A DNA stretch of 64,000 bases from Pyrinomonadaceae bacterium (GTDB lineage: Bacteria; Acidobacteriota; Blastocatellia; Pyrinomonadales; Pyrinomonadaceae), in contig JAVEDE010000027.1 of assembly GCA_030841105.1 (NCBI GenBank), positions 27,510 through 91,509 of the forward strand. The letters run 5' to 3'. Below are positions 8,245 to 16,224 of the stretch, one piece after another (the first letter of the stretch is position 1; every line of letters starts with the position of its first letter). The translations under genes and the position numbers were made by a program. Under the pieces are notes generated by a model. The model had not been told where the DNA came from. It saw only the letters and a list, made by a program, of their open reading frames with translations, and did not search any database.

Positions 8245-9470
8245 TGCGCACACTCTTCTTCGACTGCTTCGCCGGGGCTAGCGGCGACATGATTCTCGGC
8301 GCGCTCGTCGCCGCCGGAGCGGACGCGCACGCCTTGCGCGAGCAACTCGCGCTCCTGAACGTCGCCGGGTTTGAAGTCTCCTTTGAGACGGTTGACCGCT
8401 CCGGCATCAGCGCGACGCGCGCCGTCGTCAACACGGCCGACCAGACGCAGCATCGCCACCTGAGCGCGATTCTCAAGATCATCGCGGCTTCGCATTTGGG
8501 CGATACGATCAAAGCACGCGCCTCGCGCATCTTCGAGCGGCTCGGCGAGGCCGAAGCGCGCGTCCATAACGTGCCCATCGAGAAGATTCATTTTCACGAA
8601 GTCGGCGCGCTCGACGCCATCGTGGATGTTGTCGGGGCGTGCGTCGGGTTTGAACTGCTCGGCATCGAACGCTTCGTCTCGTCGCCGTTGCACGTCGGCA
8701 GCGGCACGGTCGAGATGGCGCACGGGCGTTTTCCAGTGCCGCCGCCCGCCGTCGCGGAACTCTTGCGCGACGTGCCCGTCTACGCGACCGACATCAAGGG
8801 CGAACTCGTGACGCCGACGGGCGCGGCCATCATCTCGACCGTCTGCGCGGAGTTCGGCGCACTGCCCGCGATGCGCGTCGCGACGACCGGCTACGGGGCG
8901 GGCACGCGGCAGTACAAAGATTTCCCCAACGTGCTGCGCGTGATGGTCGGCGAGACGGAAGAGACAAGCGCGACCGCCACGTCGTCAACGGCAGGCGAGA
9001 AACTCTTTATGATCGAGACGAACCTCGACGACACTTCGCCGCAACTCGTGGGCTACGCGATGGAACGCGCGTTCGCGCTCGGCGCGCTCGACTGTTTCCT
9101 GACGCCCGTCCAGATGAAGAAGAACCGGCCGGGCGTCGTCGTCTCGATCCTGTGCCGCGCGGCCGAACGCGAGGCTCTGACGAAGTTGCTGTTTGAAGAG
9201 ACGACGACGCTCGGCGTGCGCAGTTACGAAGTCGAGCGGCGCGCGCTCGGACGCGAGTTCGTCACGGTCGAGACCGGGTTCGGCGCGATCAATGTTAAGG
9301 TTGCGCGCAGGGGCGACGGCAGCGTGTCGAACGTCGCACCGGAGTATGAAGACTGTCGCGCGGCGGCCGTGAAGGCGAGTGTGCCGTTGCACGTGGTCGA
9401 AGCGGCGGCGCGGGCGGCCGTTAATGTAGCGGCGGGTGAGAGTGGAAAAGATGAAAGCGAACGAAGTTGA
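8244..9470 (+). CDS. larC: nickel-pincer cofactor biosynthesis protein LarC
   Basis: LarC is the CTP-dependent nickel insertase (cyclometallase) that completes the nickel-pincer nucleotide used by lactate racemase LarA and relatives. The protein is 408 aa in a single uninterrupted frame, beginning FFDCFAGASGDMILGAL. It has IHFHEVGALDAIVDVVG near 115, SGTVEMAHGRFPVPPPA near 152 and ETNLDDTSPQ near 257. Lactobacillus LarC needs a programmed frameshift; this one does not. larA, larB and larE are not in the window. The start overlaps the sirtuin stop and its end overlaps folE by 20 nt, so these three are probably one operon. Confidence 0.93.
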   Translation: MRTLFFDCFAGASGDMILGALVAAGADAHALREQLALLNVAGFEVSFETVDRSGISATRAVVNTADQTQHRHLSAILKIIAASHLGDTIKARASRIFERLGEAEARVHNVPIEKIHFHEVGALDAIVDVVGACVGFELLGIERFVSSPLHVGSGTVEMAHGRFPVPPPAVAELLRDVPVYATDIKGELVTPTGAAIISTVCAEFGALPAMRVATTGYGAGTRQYKDFPNVLRVMVGETEETSATATSSTAGEKLFMIETNLDDTSPQLVGYAMERAFALGALDCFLTPVQMKKNRPGVVVSILCRAAEREALTKLLFEETTTLGVRSYEVERRALGREFVTVETGFGAINVKVARRGDGSVSNVAPEYEDCRAAAVKASVPLHVVEAAARAAVNVAAGESGKDESERS

Positions 9471-10032
9471 TTTAAATAAGATCGCGGAAGGCATCAAGCT
9501 CGTGCTCGAAGGCATCGGCGAAGACCCTGAGCGCGCGGGCTTGCGCCGCACGCCGCAGCGCGTCGCGGAGATGTACGCGGAACTCACCGCCGGGATGCGC
9601 GAAGACCCGCACGCGCACGTCGAGCCGCTGCCGGGCGACACGCACGACGAGCTGGTCATCGTCAAAGACATCCACATCGCCTCGATCTGCGAACATCACC
9701 TCGCGCCGTTCGTCGGCCGCTGCCACATCGCCTACATCCCGAAGGGCGGGCGCATCCTCGGCCTCTCGAAACTGGCGCGTTTGTCCGACACGTTCGCGCG
9801 TCGCCTGCAAGTGCAGGAGCGTCTCACCTCCGAGATCGCCGACACGATCTTCGACGGCCTCAAGCCGCTCGGCGTGATGGTCGTCATCGAAGCCGAGCAC
9901 ACGTGTATGACGCTGCGCGGCGTCAAGAAGCCCGGCGCGCTCACCATCACCTCCGCCATCCGCGGCGCGTTCCGCAAAGACCCGCGCACGCGCGCCGAAG
10001 CGATGTCTCTGATTCAAGGGCACAGAGCGTAA
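9451..10032 (+). CDS. folE: GTP cyclohydrolase I
   Basis: Converts GTP to 7,8-dihydroneopterin triphosphate, the entry to folate and pterin synthesis. The 193 aa protein has the zinc and catalytic region SICEHHLAPFVG near 75, GLSKLARL near 101 and HTCMTLRG near 147, giving the usual Cys-His-Cys zinc ligands. The ATG at 9451 gives the normal family N-terminus (MKANEVDLNKIAEGIKLVLEG). A GTG at 9436 would add five residues. It overlaps larC and is followed by a hairpin repeat. Confidence 0.95.
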   Translation: MKANEVDLNKIAEGIKLVLEGIGEDPERAGLRRTPQRVAEMYAELTAGMREDPHAHVEPLPGDTHDELVIVKDIHIASICEHHLAPFVGRCHIAYIPKGGRILGLSKLARLSDTFARRLQVQERLTSEIADTIFDGLKPLGVMVVIEAEHTCMTLRGVKKPGALTITSAIRGAFRKDPRTRAEAMSLIQGHRA

Positions 10033-10120
10033 ATCGTGAATGGTGAATGGTAAATGGTGAATGGAAACTGCTGAATTCCATCTGCCATTTACCATTCACC
10101 GTTTACCATTTACCATTCAC
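10029..10120. repeat. heptad-arm intergenic hairpin, GTRAATG type
   Basis: The left arm 10029-10065 and right arm 10083-10120 are inverted tandems of 7-bp units GTGAATG/GTAAATG. The element starts within the folE stop codon and ends 5 nt before the metG ATG, leaving no Shine-Dalgarno sequence. Confidence 0.85.
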
Positions 10121-10125
10121 CAACG

Positions 10126-12327
10126 ATGAAAACTTTCTACGTCACGACGCCCATTTATTACGCGAATAGCCTACCCCATCTGGGGCATCTCTACACGACC
10201 ATTCTGGCGGATTGCGTGACGCGCTACCGGCGGCAGCGTGGCTATGAGACGCTGTTCCTGACCGGCACGGACGAGCACGGCATCAACGTCCAGCGCGCCG
10301 CCGCGCGCAGCGGGCGCACGCCGAAAGAGCACGTTGACTATATCGTCGGCGAGTTGCAGCAGAGCTTCGCCGCCTTCGGACTCGACGGCGCGCACGGCGG
10401 CTACGACATCTTCATGCGGACGACCGAGCCGTTCCATTACGAAGCGGTCGCAGAGTTCTGGCGGCGCGTCGCGGCCGCGAAGACGCCGAAAGGGCGCGAG
10501 GCGATTTACAAGGGTCACTACGAGGGCTGGTTCTGCGCGCCGTGCGCCACGTTCAAGACCGAGGACGAGTACGCGAAGCCGGAGCGCGAGGGCGACCCGC
10601 CGCTGTGCCTGATTCACGAAGCCCCGCTCGACCGCGTGGCCGAGGAGAGCTATTTCTTCCGGCTCTCCGATTACGGCGAAGCGTTGCTCGCGCTCTACGA
10701 GTCGCGCCCCGGTTTCATCAGTCCCGACGTGCGGCTCAACGAAGTCGTCAGTTTCATCAACAGCGGGTTGCAAGACCTCTCCGTCAGCCGTCTCAAGAGT
10801 TCCGTCAGTTGGGCGATCCCCGTGCCCGGCGACCCCGAACACACGATCTACATCTGGCTCGACGCGCTCTCGAACTACATCACCGCGCTCGGTTGGGGAC
10901 GCGCCGAAGGCGAGGGCGACGGACGCTTCGAGAAGTTCTGGCCGGGCACGCACCTCCTCGGCAAAGACATCCTTCGCCAGCACGCGATCTACTGGCCTGC
11001 GTTTCTGATGGCCGCAGGGATCGAGCAACCCGCCGCCGTCATCGCGCACGGGACGTGGCTCGATCACGCGGGACGTAAAATGTCGAAGACGCTCGGCAAC
11101 TCGATTGACCTGCCGACGCTCAGACGCCATTTCTCGATTGACGTGGTGCGCTACTTTGCCTTGCGCGAGATGGTCTTCGGGCAGGACAGCAAGTTCGGTT
11201 ACGAGGCTTTGATTGATCGCTCGAACAGCGATCTGGCGAGCGGCCTCGGCAATTTGTCGAGCCGCACTTTGACGATGATCAATCGCTACTGCGACGGCCG
11301 CGTCCCCGCGCCCGACATCGAAGAGGGGCGGCGCTTGCAGGCCAAGCGCGCGGGCGTGGACTCGGACGCACAGGCACTCGCAGACACGCTCGAATACGCG
11401 CGCAACTCGTTCATACAACTTTTCGAGGACAACGTGTTCCACCGCGCGGTCGAAGTGGCGTGGACGGTCATCGGGCGCGTGGACAAGATCATCTCTGACG
11501 CGAAGCCTTGGGAGTTGGCGAAAGACGAATCGCAGCGGCAGACGTTGAACGCCGTCCTCTACCGCGCGGCCGAAACGCTGCGCTGGCTCGCCGTCATACT
11601 CCATCCGGTGATGCCCGACGCCACGCGCGCCATCTGGTCGCAACTCGGTCAACAGGGCGACATCGCGAAATACGATCCGGCGGAACTTCAATGGGGAGGT
11701 CTTCAAGCGGGGACGCAGATCGGCGAAGTCGCGCCCGTGTTCCCGCGCATTGATAAAACAAAAATTATGGCCGAGATAGAAAAAGAGAATGCGGCGAAAG
11801 AGTCCGCACAAACAGAGACGAGCGCGCCGCACTCAGGCACGCACGCGACCGAGGCCGACGCCGTGCCCGGCGCGTCCAATGCCGCGCAGACGAAGCCCGA
11901 ACCGCCGCAACGCGGCGCGACGGAAGCCGACGCCGTGCCGCAAGCGCAGAGCGGCGGCGCGACGGAAAATAAGGACGCGCCCGAGGGCATCGCCACGTTT
12001 ATCGGCATTGAGGACTTCATCAAAGTCGAGATGCGCGTCGGCGAGATACTGACGGCCGAGCGCATCCCGAAGTCGGACAAACTGCTGCGCTTCACGATTG
12101 ACCTCGGCGAAGCCGCGCCGCGCCAGATACTCGCGGGCATCGCCGAGTATTACGAACCGGAAACACTCGTCGGGCGCAAGGTGGCGGTGGTGTCGAATCT
12201 CAAACCGCGCAAGCTGCGCGGCTTCGAGTCGCAGGGCATGGTGCTCGCCGCCTCCCTCGGCGACGAAGGCCGCCCCGTCCTCGCCACCTTCACCGAAGAC
12301 GTGCCGAACGGGGCAAGGCTGAAATGA
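10126..12327 (+). CDS. metG: methionyl-tRNA synthetase with C-terminal tRNA-binding domain
   Basis: Class I synthetase for tRNA-Met, 733 aa. The catalytic domain has PHLGHLYTT (HIGH motif) near 20 and RKMSKTLGN (KMSKS) near 314. A knuckle with CAPC near 140 and CLIH near 162 may bind zinc. The anticodon-binding helical domain follows. A disordered Ala/Glu/Thr-rich linker near 550-620 carries two copies of ATEADAVP. The C-terminal OB-fold domain (about 625-733, DFIKVEMRVGEI) is the Trbp111-like dimerising tRNA-binding module. Translation must begin immediately after a repeat hairpin. Confidence 0.96.
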   Translation: MKTFYVTTPIYYANSLPHLGHLYTTILADCVTRYRRQRGYETLFLTGTDEHGINVQRAAARSGRTPKEHVDYIVGELQQSFAAFGLDGAHGGYDIFMRTTEPFHYEAVAEFWRRVAAAKTPKGREAIYKGHYEGWFCAPCATFKTEDEYAKPEREGDPPLCLIHEAPLDRVAEESYFFRLSDYGEALLALYESRPGFISPDVRLNEVVSFINSGLQDLSVSRLKSSVSWAIPVPGDPEHTIYIWLDALSNYITALGWGRAEGEGDGRFEKFWPGTHLLGKDILRQHAIYWPAFLMAAGIEQPAAVIAHGTWLDHAGRKMSKTLGNSIDLPTLRRHFSIDVVRYFALREMVFGQDSKFGYEALIDRSNSDLASGLGNLSSRTLTMINRYCDGRVPAPDIEEGRRLQAKRAGVDSDAQALADTLEYARNSFIQLFEDNVFHRAVEVAWTVIGRVDKIISDAKPWELAKDESQRQTLNAVLYRAAETLRWLAVILHPVMPDATRAIWSQLGQQGDIAKYDPAELQWGGLQAGTQIGEVAPVFPRIDKTKIMAEIEKENAAKESAQTETSAPHSGTHATEADAVPGASNAAQTKPEPPQRGATEADAVPQAQSGGATENKDAPEGIATFIGIEDFIKVEMRVGEILTAERIPKSDKLLRFTIDLGEAAPRQILAGIAEYYEPETLVGRKVAVVSNLKPRKLRGFESQGMVLAASLGDEGRPVLATFTEDVPNGARLK

Positions 12328-12328
12328 C

Positions 12329-12404
12329 AGTGACGAGTGACGAGTGACAAGTGACAAGTTAAAACAAGAGATGATCTTTAACTTGTCACTTGTCACTCGT
12401 CACT
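12329..12404. repeat. heptad-arm intergenic hairpin with a perfect 28-bp stem
   Basis: The arms 12336-12363 and 12377-12404 are exact inverted copies separated by 13 nt. An extra GTGACGA-type unit extends the left arm to 12329, one base after the metG stop. The right arm ends 8 nt before the tatD ATG. Confidence 0.9.
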
Positions 12405-12412
12405 TTCCTCTT

Positions 12413-13198
12413 ATGTTAGTTGATTCACACGCGCATATTGACGGGGCGGAGTTCGACGCGGATCGCGACGAGGTGGTGGCGCGTGCGCGCGAGGCCGGGG
12501 TCGTGGCGATCTTGAACGTCGGGACGGGCGATCCGCACGGCGGCGATTTGGAACGCGCGGTCAGGGTGGCTGAGCAATATGAAGGCGTGTACGCGGCGGT
12601 CGGCGTGCATCCGCACGATGCGCGTTTGTTTGACGAGCGGGCGGCGGAGCGCGTAAACGAGTTGGCGCAAAGTAGCAAGCGCGTGATCGCGTGGGGCGAG
12701 ATCGGGTTGGATTATCACTACGACAACTCGCCGCGTGAGGTGCAGCGCGAAGTGTTCACGCGGCAGTTGCGCATGGCGCGTGAGTTGAACTTGCCTGTCA
12801 TCATTCATTCGCGCGAGGCGGACGCGGAGACGGTCGAAATTTTGCGCGCGGAGTCGGGCGGGGCGGCGGGCATCATGCACTGTTTCGGCGGCGGCTACGA
12901 GATGGCCGCGGGCGTGTTGGAACTCGGCTTTATGATTTCGTTCGCGGGCAACGTGACCTTCAAGAAGGCGGAGGCGTTGCGCGATGTGGCGCGGCGCGTG
13001 CCCGTCGAACGCCTGCTCGTCGAGACCGACTGCCCGTTTCTCACGCCCGTCCCTTTTCGCGGGCGGCGCAACGAACCGGCGCGCGTCGCGGAAACCGCGC
13101 GGTGTCTGGCGGAACTGCACGGCATCGAGGCCGACGAGTTCGGCCGGATCACGACCGGCAACTTTCAACGGTTCTTCAATCTTTCCCTCACGCAATAG
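12413..13198 (+). CDS. tatD: TatD-family metal-dependent deoxyribonuclease
   Basis: TIM-barrel hydrolase of the TatD/YcfH family, a cytosolic 3'-5' nuclease in characterised members. The 261 aa protein keeps the metal ligands: DSHAHID at the N-terminus, WGEIGLDYHYD near 90, VIIHSREA near 127, IMHCFGGG near 153 and ETDCPFLTP near 203. The ATG at 12413 gives the standard MLVDSHAHID start; longer in-frame starts would read into the repeat. A metG-tatD order is common in bacteria and supports the call. Confidence 0.95.
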   Translation: MLVDSHAHIDGAEFDADRDEVVARAREAGVVAILNVGTGDPHGGDLERAVRVAEQYEGVYAAVGVHPHDARLFDERAAERVNELAQSSKRVIAWGEIGLDYHYDNSPREVQREVFTRQLRMARELNLPVIIHSREADAETVEILRAESGGAAGIMHCFGGGYEMAAGVLELGFMISFAGNVTFKKAEALRDVARRVPVERLLVETDCPFLTPVPFRGRRNEPARVAETARCLAELHGIEADEFGRITTGNFQRFFNLSLTQ

Positions 13199-13273
13199 TG
13201 GCCGGGCGCATCGCGCGCCCCGGCCGTCCCGAAGACACGTTCGGGGCAACTTTTACCCCGCGCGCGTTAATGT

Positions 13274-13279
13274 TATAAA
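13274..13279 (+). promoter_or_regulatory. possible -10 element upstream of yajQ
   Basis: TATAAA lies 70 bp upstream of the yajQ ATG in a GC-rich gap. There is no convincing -35 at 17 bp, so this is a weak call. Confidence 0.25.
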
Positions 13280-13348
13280 TGCTGCGGGCAGAGGATGTGA
13301 AAAGTTGTTCTAAGTCGCCATCCGGCGCGCGCCGCTTGTCTTTAACTT

Positions 13349-13846
13349 ATGGCTCAACAAAATTCATTCGACATCGTTTCGCAAGTTGACCGCGCGGAGA
13401 TCAACAACGCCCTCGACCAGACGATGAAAGAGGTGCGGCAGCGTTTCGACTTCAAGGGCAGCGCGGCGGTCGTGGTGCTGGAGGAGGACGAACTCATTCT
13501 CACCGCCGAGGACGAGACGAAGCTGCGCAACATGAACGACATCTTGCAGCAGAAACTCGTCCGTCGCAGCGTGCCGCTCAAGGCTTTCAACTACGGGCGC
13601 ATCGAACCGGCGGCGGGCGGCACGGTGCGCCAACACGTCGCCATCCAGCAGGGCATCCCGACGGACAAGGCCAAAGAGATCGTCAGGTTCATCAAAGACT
13701 CGAAAGCCAAGGTGCAAGCCTCGATTCAAGGCGATGTCGTTCGCGTCACGGGCAAAGACCGCGACACGCTCCAAGACATCATCGCCAAACTCAAGGCCAA
13801 AGATTTCAACATCAACATGCAGTACACGAACTACAGATCGAATTAG
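13349..13846 (+). CDS. yajQ: YajQ-family nucleotide-binding protein
   Basis: Two-domain protein of 165 aa (UPF0234). It begins MAQQNSFDIVSQVDRAEINNA, has FDFKGS near 31 and ends DFNINMQYTNYRSN, all near-invariant family features. Members bind nucleotides, and the Xanthomonas homologue binds cyclic di-GMP and acts with a transcription factor. The role here is unproven. It is separate from tatD (150-bp gap) and is followed by a repeat hairpin. Confidence 0.95.
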   Translation: MAQQNSFDIVSQVDRAEINNALDQTMKEVRQRFDFKGSAAVVVLEEDELILTAEDETKLRNMNDILQQKLVRRSVPLKAFNYGRIEPAAGGTVRQHVAIQQGIPTDKAKEIVRFIKDSKAKVQASIQGDVVRVTGKDRDTLQDIIAKLKAKDFNINMQYTNYRSN

Positions 13847-13910
13847 TGACAAGTGACGAGTCGGAAAATGTCTGATTAAACTTGTCACTCGTCACCTGTC
13901 ACTCGTCACT
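13845..13910. repeat. heptad-arm intergenic hairpin, asymmetric
   Basis: The left arm at 13845-13861 is short (GTGACAA-GTGACGA). The right arm at 13878-13910 has four to five inverted units. The left arm overlaps the yajQ stop codon and the right ends 9 nt before the next start. Confidence 0.75.
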
Positions 13911-13919
13911 TGCCTTTAT

Positions 13920-14939
13920 ATGAGCCTCTCAAGCCAGCCCGCCGCCGTCGAAGCGCCGCAAGTCGCGGCGACGCGCATCTTTAGTTTGATCGCGTCGGAG
14001 TTGGCTTCGGTCGAGGAGGAGTTCGAGCGGCAGGCGCGTTCCAACATCGAGGTCATCGCCTACATCGGCGACTACCTGCGCGCTTCGGGCGGCAAGCGCG
14101 TGCGCCCCGCGCTCACCATCCTGTCGAACTACGCCGCGGGCGGCGACGGCGCGCGGCCGAACGTGATCCGCATGGCGACCGTGATGGAGTTTCTACACAC
14201 GGCGACGCTCGTCCACGACGACATCATTGACAACGCGGAGACGCGCCGCAACCGCCCCTCGATCAACCAACGCTTCGGCAACCAGACGGCGGTCTTGATG
14301 GGCGACTGGCTCTATATGTCTGCCTTCGAGGCGAGTCTCGCCGAACGCTCGCTGCCCGTGCTCGACATCCTCACGGCCGTCACGCGCCGCATGACGGAGG
14401 GCGAGATTTTGCAGTTGACGACGGTCGGCCGCGCGGATGTCACCGAGGAGCAGTATTTCGACATCCTCATGCGCAAGACCGCGTACCTCTTCAGCGCGTG
14501 CGGCGAGATCGGCGCGATGCTCGGCAGCACCGACGTGGAGACGCAACTCGCGCTACGCAACTACGGCATGAACCTCGGCGCGGCCTTCCAACTCGTGGAC
14601 GACCTGCTCGACTTCACCGCCACCGACGACGTGCTCGGCAAAGCCGCCGGGGTTGATTTGCTCGAAGGCAAACTCACGCTGCCGCTCATCTACCTGCTGG
14701 AAACCGAACGCGACAAGCGCGCCGCCATCCAGACCGTGATGCGCGAAGGCACTTACGACGCCATCTCGCGCGCCGCTCTGACGCGTGCGGCCGAGCAGTC
14801 GGGCGCGCTGGATCGGGCGCGCAACCGCGCCAACGATTTTGCCGCCGCCGCCAGAAATTCTCTTGACGTGTTGCCCGACACAAAGTACCGTGATGCCTTG
14901 AGTTCGATCCCGACTTTCATACTTGAGCGCGACCGTTAA
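13920..14939 (+). CDS. ispB: polyprenyl diphosphate synthase (all-trans, long chain)
   Basis: Condenses isopentenyl diphosphate onto an allylic primer to make the long-chain tail of quinones. The 339 aa protein has the two aspartate-rich motifs: LVHDDIIDNAETRRNRPS near 98 (DDxxD) and QLVDDLLDF near 225. GGKRVRPAL lies near 59. No DNA upstream resembles a ribosome binding site because the repeat hairpin ends 9 nt before the ATG. Chain length cannot be read with certainty; IspB/octaprenyl type is the nearest general assignment. Confidence 0.88.
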   Translation: MSLSSQPAAVEAPQVAATRIFSLIASELASVEEEFERQARSNIEVIAYIGDYLRASGGKRVRPALTILSNYAAGGDGARPNVIRMATVMEFLHTATLVHDDIIDNAETRRNRPSINQRFGNQTAVLMGDWLYMSAFEASLAERSLPVLDILTAVTRRMTEGEILQLTTVGRADVTEEQYFDILMRKTAYLFSACGEIGAMLGSTDVETQLALRNYGMNLGAAFQLVDDLLDFTATDDVLGKAAGVDLLEGKLTLPLIYLLETERDKRAAIQTVMREGTYDAISRAALTRAAEQSGALDRARNRANDFAAAARNSLDVLPDTKYRDALSSIPTFILERDR

Positions 14940-15055
14940 AAAGCCGTTGATGACGTCAAGTCGAAGGATGAAAACTACCGGCGCACGAAGGGAATTGAAC
15001 GAAGTTCAAACGGCGCGCCCGCGTCCCTCGTCCCTCACCGCGCGCCACGATTCAT

Positions 15056-15667
15056 ATGCCGGACGATAATCTCTTAGCCACGCTCGAACAGAGCCTGCGC
15101 CAGACGCGCGCCACGCGCAACCGCTTGGCCGCGCGTCTCGCCGACCTCGAACTCGAAGGCGAGAAACTGCGCACCGAACTCGGCGAGATGGACGCCATCG
15201 CCACGCAGACCGAGGCCGCGATGTTCCGCATCCTCTCGTCCGTGCTCAACAGCGTGCCCTCGCATCAATCGCAGCAACAGCAGCAACAGCAGTCGCCCTC
15301 CGACGCAGAGATCGAAGTGGCCTTGCGCCGCGACGATTTTCAAGGGCGCGGCAACAACCGCCTGCAGCCGACGTATCAGACCGTGCCGCGTTCGACGCTG
15401 CCGCCCGTCCGCACGGACGTGGAAGTGACGAGCGAGCGTTTTCTCGACCGCACCATTCCGCAGGCGACCGCGCTGCTCCTGCGCGAAGCGGGCGCGCCGC
15501 TCCACGTCAACGAGATTTACAACCGGCTGCTCGAAGGCGGCTTTAATTTCACCGGCCACAACCCCACGATCAGCATCGCCGTCTCCCTCAACCGCAACGG
15601 GCGTTTCCGCAAAGTCGCCCCCGGCACGTTCGATCTCACCATCCGCGACGCCGCGCAGGTCTCTTAA
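15056..15667 (+). CDS. coiled-coil protein with C-terminal HARE-HTH domain
   Basis: 203 aa. Residues 1-55 form a strongly heptad-like coiled coil (LLATLEQSLRQTRATRNRL and on). Next comes a Gln-rich stretch of seven consecutive Q near 77. The C-terminal part (about 133-195) has the pattern of a HARE-HTH winged helix: TIPQATALLLREAGAPLHVN, EIYNRLLEGGF, then SIAVSLNRNGRFRKVAPGTF. HARE-HTH domains occur in restriction enzymes, RNA polymerase delta subunit and eukaryotic ASXL proteins and are thought to sense DNA. No enzyme domain is attached here. Upstream (14940-15055) is a short TTGAAC-GAA-GTTCAA hairpin and two tandem GTCCCTC units at 15023-15036. Confidence 0.75.
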   Translation: MPDDNLLATLEQSLRQTRATRNRLAARLADLELEGEKLRTELGEMDAIATQTEAAMFRILSSVLNSVPSHQSQQQQQQQSPSDAEIEVALRRDDFQGRGNNRLQPTYQTVPRSTLPPVRTDVEVTSERFLDRTIPQATALLLREAGAPLHVNEIYNRLLEGGFNFTGHNPTISIAVSLNRNGRFRKVAPGTFDLTIRDAAQVS

Positions 15668-15801
15668 CAGTTGCTCTTGTCGGAATATGAAATCGGCGGC
15701 GGTCTCGTCCCGCCGCACCGCGCGGACGTGTGTTCCCGCTTCGCGCAAAGTACACTTGTCGCCGTTACGAAATTCGCCGTTATGATGAAAGGTTAGTTAA
15801 A

Positions 15802-16161
15802 GTGAAAAAACTGGATCAGGGCTACACGTTCGACCCGCACGCGGGCGCGACCTACAACTTCGAACACATGCCGCTCGCCGACGCCGAAGCGCGGGCGCAG
15901 GTGGCCGAGACGCCGCACATCGTCGAGGCCATCAACTGGACGAAACACGAAGCCGGCGGCGTGCATTACAACCGCTACTTCGCGCATAACTTCGACGAGG
16001 CGCTCGGTCTCGCCGTCCGTCTCAGGATCGGTTTCGAGGAGGGCGTGGAAGAGGTGGTCTCGATCCGCCCGGCCACCAAGAGCGAAGCGGCGGGCGGCAA
16101 CAAAGCCTCCGCGCATTTTCTCGAACTGATGCCGCTCGCCATCCACAGCATTGATAAGTGA
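15802..16161 (+). CDS. hypothetical protein, 119 aa
   Basis: I do not recognise the family. The product is soluble, with no signal peptide or membrane segment. Its features are YTFDPHAGATYNFEHMP near the start, a conserved-looking INWTKHEAGGVHYNRYFAHNF centre, and VRLRIGFEEGVEEVVSI. The GTG at 15802 is chosen because AAAGG lies 10 nt upstream; the frame is open further upstream to 15730. A weak promoter-like pair (TTGTCG, 18 bp, TTATGA) precedes it. The next gene, the nucleotidyltransferase, follows after 63 bp containing two direct GACAAC/AATATT repeats. Confidence 0.6.
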   Translation: MKKLDQGYTFDPHAGATYNFEHMPLADAEARAQVAETPHIVEAINWTKHEAGGVHYNRYFAHNFDEALGLAVRLRIGFEEGVEEVVSIRPATKSEAAGGNKASAHFLELMPLAIHSIDK

Positions 16162-16224
16162 GAACGCGTCTGCGCGATGGCGGACGACAACAATATTGAC
16201 AACGACAATATTTGAGTTGAACTT

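Noticed and set aside
10171..11832. 553-codon open frame opposite metG
   Set aside because: Antisense shadow of a securely identified gene caused by high GC; no recognisable protein.
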